Below are positions 28,067-37,561 of a DNA stretch of 64,000 nucleotides, in pieces. The notes under the pieces are model-generated. The model saw only the letters and a program-made list of their open reading frames with translations, was not told the origin of the DNA and did no database searches. Each line of letters opens with the position of its first letter. Position 1 is the stretch's first letter. The position numbers and the translations under genes are program-made. The DNA comes from Moesziomyces globuligerus (taxonomy: Eukaryota > Basidiomycota > Ustilaginomycetes > Ustilaginales > Ustilaginaceae): contig JARVLF010000018.1 of the NCBI GenBank assembly GCA_030849465.1, positions 372,001 through 436,000 on the forward strand. Direction: 5' to 3'.

Positions 28067-29909
28067 ATGTCGTCGTCTCCTCCTTCCATCTCCCCCTCCT
28101 CGTCCGCCGCCCGCGTCTCCACCAGCGCTACCAACACCAACTCGTCCTCGTTGCATCCCACCCATCTCGCCATCCCTACCGCTCCCGCCGACCTCTCCGC
28201 CAACCAGTCTCCCACCACTCCCATCGCCATCCCTCGCACCAACTTCCTCGACTCGGACCTCGACCCACGCTCCGTCTCCGACCTCGACCAGTATCGCATC
28301 ACCCCCGCCGCTGCTAGCATCGCCTCCTCGCGCGACTCTCGCCTCGCCGCGCAAGAAGACGCCCTCAACAACCTCTCGGCTCAAGACCTGCACAACCGCG
28401 CCGCCCCCTCCTCCGCAAACATGGGCAACGTCACCGAACAGTCGGCCCTCGACCAGGTGCTCTCGGGCATCGTCTCGATGCAGAAGGAGGTAAGTGATCG
28501 CTCAGTCGCACACAGTCAAGCGCTCGGAACAACGCACTGACCCACCCTTTCAACAGCTCTCGCGTCTCCACATCCGCATGGACGCCATGGAAAGCCAGAA
28601 CGAGGTCAACGCAAGGAGAAACTCGTTCTACAGCTCCATGACCCCAGGCTCCATGTCGCCCGCGCTCAAGAGCCCAGGCCTCCTTCCACGTCTCGGACGC
28701 CGCGGCTCCTCGCCCCCCAAGAACGGCACCCTCGACCTCCTCCACGCTCCCCATCTCTCCATGGGCGCCTCCTCCTACGCCCAGCCCGCTCCCCTCCTCG
28801 CCGAGGAGCCCAAGCTCGGCCTCTGGGCCGTCGTCCCCGCCGGTGGTGCTGGCACGCGTCTCTGGCCGCTCTCGCGAGAGTCGTACCCCAAGTTCCTCCT
28901 CGATCTTACCGGCTCCGGTCGAACGCTGCTCCAGAGCACCTGGGACCGTTTGCTGCCCCTTGCTGGCCAGGCTCAGATGATGATCGTCACGGGTCAGGCG
29001 CACGTCAGCGGCGTCACCGCCCAGCTCCCGGAGCTCGAGACTGCAAACGTGCTCGCCGAGCCCTCGCCCAAGGAGTCGATGGCCGCCATCGGTCTCGCCG
29101 CCGCCGTCCTCCTCCAGCGCGACCCCGAGGCGGTCCTCGGCTCGTTTGCCGCCGATCACATCATCTCGGGTCGTGACGCCTTTGAGTCGGCCGTCACGGA
29201 AGCCGTCGCCACCGCCAAGGCCGGCTACCTCGTCACCATCGGTATCGCCCCTTCGCACCCCTCCACCGGTTTCGGTTACATCAAGTTAGGCGAGAAGCTC
29301 AGCGTCAACGAGGCTCCCAACGCCCGCCGCGTCACCGAGTTCAAGGAGAAGCCCGACGCCCGCACCGCCTCGGCCTACCTCTCCACCGGTGACTACCGCT
29401 GGAACGGTGGTATGTTCGTCGTCAAGGCCAAGGTCCTGCTCGACTTACTCAAGGAGACCGTGCCCGACCTCCACGACGGTCTCACGCGCATTGCTGCCGC
29501 ATGGGATTCCGACGCACGCTCCACGGTCATGAGCGAGATCTGGCCTACGCTTCCCAAGATTGCCATTGACCATGCCGTCGCCGAGCCCGCGTCCAAGGTG
29601 GGCAAGGTGGCGGTGGTTCCGGCCACCTTTGGTTGGGACGACGTCGGAGATTTCTCGTCGCTCGCCGATCTCATCCCTGCCGAAGAGGGTGAGCCGAGGA
29701 TCTTGGGAGACTCGAGGCTCGTCGTCACCGAGTCGCAGGCCGGAGGTCTCATCATCCCTGCCGCTGGCCGACCGATTGCGTGCCTGGGTGTCGACGACGT
29801 TGTGATCGTCGACACGCCGGATGCGTTGCTCATCACCACCAGGGCGAGGTCGCAGGACGTCAAGAAGATTGTCGGCAGGACAAAGAAGGTCTACCCGGAA
29901 CTGTGCTGA
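28067..29909 (+). CDS. manC: Bacterial-type mannose-1-phosphate guanylyltransferase (ManC) with fungal N-terminal extension
   Basis: Exon 1 is 28067-28489 (141 codons). The GTAAGT donor is at 28490, the 67-nt intron contains a CACTGACC branch-like site, and exon 2 is 28557-29909; the product is 591 residues. Residues 1 to about 225 are Ser/Pro/Ala-rich and disordered, with a helical coiled-coil-like patch across the splice (LDQVLSGIVSMQKE joined to LSRLHIRMDAMESQNE). From about 228 comes a complete ManC/RfbM nucleotidyltransferase: VVPAGGAGTRLWPLSRESYP (GTP-binding loop), SFAADHIISGRDAF, TGFGYIKLGE, FKEKPDARTA, WNGGMFVVKA, and FGWDDVGDFSSLADL. It would make GDP-mannose from mannose-1-phosphate and GTP. 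It is the short type, lacking the phosphomannose-isomerase cupin domain. The motifs resemble bacterial, especially actinobacterial, ManC more than eukaryotic GDP-mannose pyrophosphorylase (Psa1/Mpg1). Horizontal origin is inferred. Confidence 0.88.
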
Positions 29910-30437
29910 GCACATGATGTGCGTGGCCGAGGCAAGCTTCTCGCGCACCTGGCGTGCGATTGGAACAGCCCGCCCAGCCCCGCTGCATAGCTCGCTGTGC
30001 TGCATCTTTTTTTGTATTCTGTCACTCTAGGGTCACTTGGTAATCTCGAATGGACACTGCTTTCATGCTCTTTTTGTCGTTTGTGATGCGATGAGGTGTG
30101 CGAACGCAAACTGCTCGGCGAAGCAACGGATGCACGGGATGAGAGTTTGCAAGAGACTTGTCAAGGTCTCGCGTAGGACAAGAGTGGCACGGGAGAGAGT
30201 CGCGACATGATGTCGCGAGACTGGTCAAAAGAGAGGCGCAGGGTATCAGGTCAACGCGATCAAGGGCATCGACCGTACCGCCAAACGATGCCTGTCTTGC
30301 GCCTTCTGGTCCCTTCTACTCCCGAGACACCACCAAGCAAGGACACGTAGAGAGACTGCCAAAAAAAATGCTTTGCATGCGAAGAGAAAGACAATGAACA
30401 AACAAGGAACTGGGCGACATTATCGGGAAGCATTGTG
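29910..30437. other. Convergent intergenic region
   Basis: 528 bp between the manC-like stop and the stop of the disordered orphan on the minus strand. I see no gene; it contains T- and A-rich patches (TTTTTTTG near 30007, AAAAAAAA near 30360) suitable for polyadenylation regions of the two genes. Confidence 0.5.
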
Positions 30438-32699
30438 CTAGGGTTGGGGTTCTGCGGTTGGCTGGCGCTGGCCGAGGACGCGGGTGATTGCATGCATGCG
30501 GTCTCTGCTCTTGCTGGTGAGCGACGACGAGAGCGAGGCCTTTTCTGCATGCTGGTCTGCAATGGGCATGTTTTCAGCATCCTCGATGAGACGCATGATC
30601 TTGCTCGTGCGCGTGATGCGTGCCTGGCCAGCGCCCTTCCTCAGCGCTGCATTGCGCATGCGCATGCGCGTCGGCGAGTCGTCCACACCACCGCTCGTCG
30701 GCTCGTCGTCAAACACGCGCACGTCGCTCCGCAGCGCCTGCACCTTTGCGCTCTGCGAGAGCGTCCCCACCGAGTCGCGCAACACCACCGCAACAGGCGC
30801 CCGTCCCGCAGCCTCGCGGCTCTTGCTCCGGCCGCGTCGACCGCTTCGTGCCGGCGTCTCGAGCCCGCCCTCGTCCGCCGCAGCCGCAGCCGCACCTCGA
30901 AGGTCCGAACTGCTCGCCGCGTGACGCAGCCTCGAACGCGGCTTCTTGACCACCCGTCGGTTCGAGATGATAATCCCCCCGCCGTGCGGCGACCAAGACG
31001 CCGGCTCGAATTCGCCCCCTTCGAGCGCCAGCTCCTTGGGCGAAGAGATGCCGCGCGGCGACGAGACGGTCAGCCTCGGCGGCGTCGCACGCCTCGACAT
31101 GGACGGGCTGATCTGCCCCGCCGCCGTATCGACCTCCACCTCGACCGAGCCCGAGCCACCACCACCGCTGCGCTCGCCACGTGCGGGTGCGCTGCTGGAG
31201 ACGGCGCGTCGCTCGCGCATGATCTTGCCGAGCACCTCGACGCTCTTCATGCGCCGCAGACTGAGGTGCGTCGGACGCGTGCACGAGCCGTTGCGCGGCG
31301 CCACCGCCGGATCCGTCGAGAGGAACGGCAGAGCCGGGCCCGAGAGCAGCTTGACCACCGCATCGTCGACGATCGCGGTCGAAGTCGACGCCGAATCGGC
31401 CGCGGCCTCGGCCGTCTCTGACCCTGGCTCGCCGGCCTCGGTTGTCGCTTGGGCTGCTTGTGCTGCTTGTGCTGCTTGTGCTGCGGCGGCAGCAGCTTCG
31501 CGCCGCATGCGCGACTGGTCCATCATGGCCTGGAGGTCGCCGAGCGATTCTCGCCAGGCTGCGCGCTGCTGTCGCCACTTGCGCTGCTGGCTGGGATCGC
31601 CGCTCGACGTGCACGAATCGGTGCTGGCGGCTTTCTTGGTGGGGCTGGCAAAGGCATCTACCAAACCGGGCCGCCGCGCCTTGCCGCCGTTGGAGCCTCC
31701 CTTTTGCAGCGCCTGCCACTCGCGCTCTGCGGCCGTGTCGTCGCTCAGCACGGCTGCAGAGACGCCCGAGATGCCGGAGCTCTTGCGGATGGGCGCTGTG
31801 CGCGACTTGGAGCCGCGGTATGCGACGCTGGCGGTCCAGACGGCATTGTGCGAGGCTGTCCTCTTGGCCGTCGGCGCTCCCATCCGGGACGAGGATGGTG
31901 TGGCGGATGTCGGCTGTGGGTCGGTTGACGACGAGCTCTGCGCGGCGAGGTCGTCGTGCTCTTTCGGCGCAGCTAGCGCGGAAGGAACCGCTGAATCTGC
32001 GGTCGCTGCGGGCTGGGTGCTGGCCGAGGCATCGTCGGGGATGGTGCCCGGGCCGAAGAACCAGATGCCGGAGAACCAGCTGGACGAGGGCGCAGGTGGA
32101 GCCGCAGGAAGCGGTGGTGCAGACGAGGCGTCTGTGGCGGCGCTGAGCTTGGATCTGCGCGAAGGTAAGCTCTTGCTCGTGGCGGCTGCGGATCGGTGGA
32201 CGGCTTTGCGCAGCTCGAATGCAGCGAGCGAGGGCGAGTCGGAGGAAAAGTCGTCCACCAGCCTGGGTTTGCGCGGAGGAGTGGCGAGCTTGTTGGCCAA
32301 CATACCGACGAGCGTCTGGCGGTCGGGCGTGACGACGCGGGTCTCTTTGTATCCGGCTCGCTCGAGGAGCTCGTGCAGGCTGTCGAAGCGCGAGTCGGAG
32401 GCGTCGTGCTCGCTGGGCGTGATCTCGGCGTCGTGTCTCGAGTGTGTTGGTGTGGATGCTGGGCTTTGGTTGTGAATTGCTCGGGAAGGCGGCGAGGAGA
32501 GAAGAGCCGAGGTATCGAAGCTTTGCTTGTCTGAGTTGGGAGTGTGAATGGTGCGAGAGGTATCCGGGGACGACGTGTTGGTGCTACTGCTGGCACTACG
32601 GGAGCTGGAGGAGCGATCAGAAGATGAGTTTGTGGTGGTATCGGACGGAGACGGAGAGGCGGATAGGATCTCGTAGGAGCGTCGGTTGCGTGGAGGCAT
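30438..32699 (-). CDS. Ser/Ala-rich disordered protein of unknown function
   Basis: Start at ATG 32697-32699 (MPPRNRRSYEIL), 753 residues; another in-frame ATG at 32718-32720 would add seven. I do not recognise a family. The most protein-like block is near residues 105-145: RFDSLHELLERAGYKETRVV then PDRQTLVGMLANKLATPPRK, a helical element that could be conserved. A Trp/Phe-rich short motif (SWFSGIWFFGPGT) sits near 230. An Ala/Gln-rich stretch (AAAAAQAAQAAQAAQATTE) near 410 is encoded by a CTG/TGC-type trinucleotide run. The C-terminal 130 residues contain basic patches (KKPRSRLRHAASSSDLRG; SGRRGRSKSREAAGR) and a helix (TSKIMRLIEDAENMPI). No membrane segment or signal peptide. Many Ser-Pro and Arg-x-x-Ser sites suggest a phosphoregulated protein; that is inference. 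Confidence 0.7.
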   Translation of the reverse strand: MPPRNRRSYEILSASPSPSDTTTNSSSDRSSSSRSASSSTNTSSPDTSRTIHTPNSDKQSFDTSALLSSPPSRAIHNQSPASTPTHSRHDAEITPSEHDASDSRFDSLHELLERAGYKETRVVTPDRQTLVGMLANKLATPPRKPRLVDDFSSDSPSLAAFELRKAVHRSAAATSKSLPSRRSKLSAATDASSAPPLPAAPPAPSSSWFSGIWFFGPGTIPDDASASTQPAATADSAVPSALAAPKEHDDLAAQSSSSTDPQPTSATPSSSRMGAPTAKRTASHNAVWTASVAYRGSKSRTAPIRKSSGISGVSAAVLSDDTAAEREWQALQKGGSNGGKARRPGLVDAFASPTKKAASTDSCTSSGDPSQQRKWRQQRAAWRESLGDLQAMMDQSRMRREAAAAAAQAAQAAQAAQATTEAGEPGSETAEAAADSASTSTAIVDDAVVKLLSGPALPFLSTDPAVAPRNGSCTRPTHLSLRRMKSVEVLGKIMRERRAVSSSAPARGERSGGGGSGSVEVEVDTAAGQISPSMSRRATPPRLTVSSPRGISSPKELALEGGEFEPASWSPHGGGIIISNRRVVKKPRSRLRHAASSSDLRGAAAAAADEGGLETPARSGRRGRSKSREAAGRAPVAVVLRDSVGTLSQSAKVQALRSDVRVFDDEPTSGGVDDSPTRMRMRNAALRKGAGQARITRTSKIMRLIEDAENMPIADQHAEKASLSSSLTSKSRDRMHAITRVLGQRQPTAEPQP

Positions 32700-35204
32700 C
32701 GCTCCCAGCGCTGTATACATTGCTCGCAGTGGACCCTGAAGATGAAGCGAAGAGGGAGAGCTGCGAATGAGAAACGCGCTGGTCTGCTGTCATCCAGCGA
32801 TTGGACGAGGCGCGCCTGCGAGCCCAAACACAAAGCTTTGAGCGGTCGGATGGTGGAGGGAACGAGGGATCGGAGAGGAGGCGGGGGGAGCGGATCAGGC
32901 ATGGGTTGGGCACAGTCGTGGTGCGGCAGAGACTCGCAACAGTTTTACACCTTCGGAGACAAATGAGGGTCCGACCGATGCTGCAGCCGCTGGCATCGGT
33001 TTCCAGTAGGCTCCTCCCTTGAAGCGCTGCCTCTTCGGCTGAGCTTGCGCTTCCGCAACGTCCGAGTTGGAACAAGCCTTGGGTCGTTTCACTCTTCACT
33101 CAACATGCTCCTGAATGCGCGCGATGCCAAGGAGCCAAAGTGGTCGGAGGCGCCGAACGCATCAGCTCGAGGCGCCGTCCGTGTAGACGAGAGGCCGTAA
33201 ACAGCGCGTGCGGAAGAGTCGGCGCAACGTCCGAGCAAGCGCAGAGCGTGCGCTGCCTGCGCGTGGCTGCATGAGTCCGCATGAGCCCGCATGCCATTCG
33301 CATTTCACAATTCACACTTCACCCCCAACGAGGCCTGCACGTCTGCTTGCGAGACTTGAGAACACGCTCGCACGTTGGCCGCTTGTCGTCACTGTGGCCT
33401 CACCGTTCCGCCCCCGAGGTGCAGCTTGATGCAGAATCCGACCTGTACCGCCTCTCTAGCCCTCGTTCCAAAGAAGCAGCCGCACATGCACAAGGTTTGA
33501 ACCGCCGCTCCCCCGCCACGCCCCGACGTCCAGCGCTTAGGCGGGCCAGACTGCAAGGTAGCTGGCCAGTTGGCAACATGACATTGCACAACCGAGCCAG
33601 CTCCCCAAGCTGCACGTTGCGTGTCTCAGCAACCCAGACGGTCTCGATCAGAGCACGGTCCCAAGAGTTCGGCCCCTTCGACGCTGCTGGACCAGGCTCA
33701 CACGACCTGGTCACGATCCGCCAAGCTGCCCGAGGCAGGCACCATCGGGTGTTGTGGATGCAAGCAGCAGCCAAGCTGTCCTGCTCGTAATGGCCCCAGC
33801 AGCGATAGAGACAATGGCCACGGTGTGTGCTACGTGCAGTGCAGACGGCCGAGGCCTGCCAAATTTGAGCCACAGCGCAGGCGCACCCGCATCTCAGACC
33901 AACACTCGCCCTGCCTCCCTGCTTGTTGCTCCAGAGGGAAAAAAAAAGTCCAAGTGTGGGTTGCGCGTAGACGCGAGACAAATTCCGGCGCGTCTCCTCG
34001 CCTACCGAGCACGGGACCTCGACCTCGTCCATTTTGCGCCATCTCCCGATTTGCCCGCTCGAATTGGATTTCGGAAATGAGATCGCAATCGGGTGTCGGC
34101 CAGCTTTGAAATCCATGATTTTGATTCATCCTAAAGGCCGAGATGTGACTGATGATGAGAGGGGATGTGGAGGCTGCGCCGAGGATCTTGCGCTGCCGGA
34201 CGTCGAGCACGCCATCCTGATCAACTTGACGTGACGCCAAACTGGCGTCTCGACTAGCCAACTCATGCAGGTCCTTCCATTTGCGCCGCCGTGGCTCCCG
34301 CCCTTGCTCGCCGTCTGAAGCCGAATTTCGACATCGACAGCTTTGCAGCGTTTCGCCCTGCCACACAGCCCAATTGGCAATCCGCTGCTTGCTTGCCGAT
34401 CGACGGTCGCCGCTTTGCTCTTTCAGCCAGAGACGGCGAGGCCTTTTCACCTTCCTCGCTGCTTCGTCGTGCCAAAAACGGAGCCTCTGGCGCTGCAACC
34501 CCTCGCAGACTCGCAGAGAGGTGACTTGGCTGCCGTGGATCATTTGCGGTGGTGGGGTCTTGACGCAGAGCCATGCAGCTGAGGTCGAACGACAACGGTG
34601 CAAGAGCATAGGCTCCACCACCTGAGAGCGCTCGGCTGCTGAAAAATTTCCGGCCTCTTGTCCCCGCCGTGAGCACATCCAGGACTGCATCTGCGCCTCA
34701 TGGCGGTCTCGGCATTGCACTCTTGCCGCCGCCTCGTGCTGCCCCTGCCCCTGCGCCGTTCGGTTTGCGGCCGGCGAGCGGCATGAAACCGCGTGTATGC
34801 CTGCCCAACTGTCACTCAGCTCGCTATCCCCGAACCCTCCTGCTCCTGCTGGCTTCTTCCTTTTGCCGCGGTGTGAGATGCTGACCGTGCTCTTCTGACT
34901 GACACACGACTGCCTGCGCTGCGCTCTTTCCGCCCGCCCGGCGCACAAGTACTTCAGCCCACCCTGTGACGCACGGCTTCACGATCCACCAAGCCTCCTT
35001 CCCATCCCTTCTTCATCTTCCCTCGTCTCCATCATCATCCCCTCCCAAGCCAAGCATTCCGCACCTCTCCACCGTTCATCACAGCATCCAGTCAGGCTCT
35101 AAAGCAGTCTTGACCATCACAGAATCTCTCCTCGCGTCCCGCCCTTCACTTTGACCGACGTCGATTCCAACGTTACTTGCTCCTCCTTAAACCCAGAGCA
35201 CACC
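32700..35204. other. 2.5-kb divergent intergenic region
   Basis: Between the disordered orphan (leftward) and PAPS reductase (rightward). The longest frame (minus, 33830-34948) is Arg/Ser/Cys-rich without recognisable motifs and I do not regard it as coding. The segment just before 35205 is pyrimidine-rich (many CTTCC/CATCC runs from about 34990 to 35150), typical of smut promoters and leaders. No clear sulfur-control element was recognised. Confidence 0.45.
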
Positions 35205-36137
35205 ATGACGTCCGCGGCACAAGTAGCGCAATCTTCCAAGCAGGCTGAGCAGGAGGCCCAGATCCGCGCCGTGATCAACAACCTCGAGGCGATCAACCGC
35301 AAGCTCGGCGAGGCGGATCCGTCCGAGATCATCGAGTGGGCCATCGACCACCTTCCGGGCCTCTACCAGACCACAGCGTTCGGCATCACCGGATGCATCA
35401 CCGTCGACATGATCTCGCGCATCAGCGAGAAGCGCGCCGCCAAGGAGGGTCGTCCGTCGAAGCACCTCGTGCCGCTCATCTTTGTCGACACGCTCTACCA
35501 CTTTCCCCAGACGCTCGACCTCGCCCAGAAGGCGGCCAAGCACTACGATGCCCAGATGCACGTCTACTACCCGCCCGGCACCAACACGGTGCGCGAGTTT
35601 GAGGACAAGTGGGGCACACAACTGTGGGAGAGGGACGAGGACACGTACGACTACCTGGTCAAGGTCGAGCCTGCGCGTCGTTCGTACGAGGAGCTTGGTG
35701 TGCGCGCCGTCTTTACGGGTCGCCGTCGATCGCAAGGCGCTGACCGCGCGTCGCTCAACGCGGTCGAGGTGGACGAGACGGGACTGATCAAGGTCAATGC
35801 GCTGATGAACTGGTCGTTCGGCCAGGTGGATGCGTACGCGAAAGCCAACGCAGTGCCTTACAACGAACTGCTCGACCTTGGCTACAAGTCGATCGGCGAC
35901 TGGCACTCGACTGCGCTTCCCGGCTCGGGTGACTCTGGCGAGCGCGCAGGCAGGTGGAAGGACAAGGCGGGCAAGACCGAGTGCGGTCTGCACAAGGACT
36001 ACTTCAAGATGAAGAACCTCGCCGAGAAGAAGCTCCGCGAAGCTGAGCTGGCTCGCAAGGACGAGGCGCGAGACAAGCTTGCCGCCGAAGCCACGACGAC
36101 CGCTTCGAACGGCGAGCCCCTCTCCGCCCGCGCATGA
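35205..36137 (+). CDS. met16: PAPS reductase (phosphoadenylyl-sulfate reductase, thioredoxin-dependent)
   Basis: ATG at 35205 (MTSAAQVAQSSK), 310 residues; the frame is open upstream only through a non-ATG codon. The enzyme reduces 3'-phosphoadenosine-5'-phosphosulfate to sulfite using thioredoxin, in cytosolic sulfate assimilation. Seen: the PP-loop ATPase-like fold with TTAFGITGCITVDMI, LVPLIFVDTLYHFPQTL (family FxDTxxxFxxTL), the substrate-binding AVFTGRRRSQGADR, NWSFGQVDAYAKANAVPYN, and the catalytic cysteine motif KTECGLH near residue 259. No iron-sulfur Cys pairs are seen, as expected for the fungal PAPS type rather than APS reductases. A charged helical tail (AEKKLREAELARKDEARDKL) extends beyond the usual length of about 260. 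Single exon. Confidence 0.95.
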   Translation: MTSAAQVAQSSKQAEQEAQIRAVINNLEAINRKLGEADPSEIIEWAIDHLPGLYQTTAFGITGCITVDMISRISEKRAAKEGRPSKHLVPLIFVDTLYHFPQTLDLAQKAAKHYDAQMHVYYPPGTNTVREFEDKWGTQLWERDEDTYDYLVKVEPARRSYEELGVRAVFTGRRRSQGADRASLNAVEVDETGLIKVNALMNWSFGQVDAYAKANAVPYNELLDLGYKSIGDWHSTALPGSGDSGERAGRWKDKAGKTECGLHKDYFKMKNLAEKKLREAELARKDEARDKLAAEATTTASNGEPLSARA

Positions 36138-37561
36138 TGGTCTGATGTGTCCTCACATCGATGCAACCCACGAAAAGAGCCGCTTGTCTGGCTCACCCCT
36201 GAGTAGCGCCTGACACACCGCTGTCGCCCCTCCTGTCTTTGTATGCATACTTTATATCCACGCCTCCAGCAAACTTCATCATGGCACACCAGACTGAAGC
36301 GGGAACGCAGGCGTGAAGCGGCTTGGACGACTTAGCGTCGATCTGGACCTTGTGGATCCGACGTTGATCGGGTGTGGCGATGCTGGAGCCGATGCGCGGG
36401 CGGATCTCGGGAAGGAGCCGAAGACGAAGCAGGGTCAAAGCAAGGCTAAGGACGGAGCTTCGATATGGCTCGGCCTTCTCCGATGATTGCGGGCCGGACT
36501 TGGCAAGTTGGCTCTGATGCGGAAACCACGGCTCATGCTTCCGAGTCACAGGGCCGACCAGACTTGCAGCACAGGCTAGAGATGCGAGCGATGTGCAGGC
36601 AGTTGCCAGCCGAATGGGTCCAAGACGCTTCCGCGTTCTAGACGAGATCAAAGCGAGGGAGGTGCCTCGCCAGCTGAGCAAGCACGCTGGACTAGCCCGG
36701 TGCTTGCTACTTGTACGACTCCAAGCGGCAGAAGGTTGCCTTTTTTGCAAGCTTCGGACATCGCCGTGAATTTTGAGTTGGCTACCCTCGCACTGTATAG
36801 TGGCTGCACGAGCCCTTTTTTTGTGACCCCCGCACGGCGGCACACAACTGCGGGCCCCACGCCGCTCGACGCAGTGCAGAATGCAGATGAAGCTCGATTG
36901 CGCATGGTCCAGCCTCGCACAGCAACTCTGATTGGTTCTGTACCACGGCTGCCCCTCACACCCCACGGAGCCAGCGTCGAGGCAGACGACCGTCGATATA
37001 GATATAGACCCCTCTCACTCGAAGCCGTCATCCCTGGTCGCTCTCTTTGCTTTGCTTCGCTTTCGCCTTGAACCCTCTGTGCCATCCTCTGACCCTGGTC
37101 ATCCGGGTGAATCACACTGACGTGACCTACGACTCAGCACTCGAGCGAGACTCGCCCGCCCCTGCTCGGACCCTATCTAGCTATCATCTCTCTTGGCGTC
37201 GCCTCCTCCACGCAGTCCGGCGAGACGCAAAGAAAAAGAGCTGAAATTGCTCTTGCCTCGCTGCCACCGACGTCCACGTTCTGTCCTCCGACGCGAACAG
37301 ATAGGCTATTTTTTATCATAGGCTCACCAGGTGTTGGGCCCAGCCAAGAAAGCAACGCACAGATCCAACAACCCCTTGCGCTTGTCGTCGCTCTCCGCGC
37401 TCCCACGCCTCCTCCGCCGCCTCAGCCCCTTCGCTCCCACGCTCAGCACGCTCTTCCCATCGAGCGACGGCCAACCCCTCAGTCGCATCTGAACGCATAC
37501 ACCCTCACCTCGCTGTGTTCGCTGTGTTCGCTCTGCTCGCTGTGCTTGCTTTGCTGCCACC
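36138..37561. other. 1.4-kb intergenic region upstream of guanine deaminase
   Basis: Between two rightward genes. No coding frame is convincing. The last 400 bp carry four HGATAR sites (listed separately), a T-rich patch at 37309-37315, and a leader of repeated CGCTGTGTT-like words at about 37512-37555 ending in CCACCATG at the start codon. Confidence 0.5.
37173..37318. promoter_or_regulatory. Cluster of four HGATAR (GATA-factor) sites
   Basis: CTATCT at 37173-37178 (AGATAG on the minus strand), CTATCA at 37181-37186 (TGATAG), AGATAG at 37299-37304 and TTATCA at 37313-37318 (TGATAA). All lie 244-389 bp before the guanine deaminase ATG. HGATAR is the site of AreA/Nit2-type nitrogen regulators; purine catabolic genes are classic targets in fungi. 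Confidence 0.45.

Noticed and set aside
33830..34948. 372-residue minus-strand frame in the 2.5-kb region before PAPS reductase
   Set aside because: Composition is Arg/Ser/Cys/Trp-rich like a non-coding frame in GC-rich DNA, no ATG-proximal context, no motif, and it overlaps the likely promoter.
36989..37008. Extra GATA strings (GATATAGATATAG) upstream of guanine deaminase
   Set aside because: They are followed by T, so they do not match HGATAR; not counted among the four sites.
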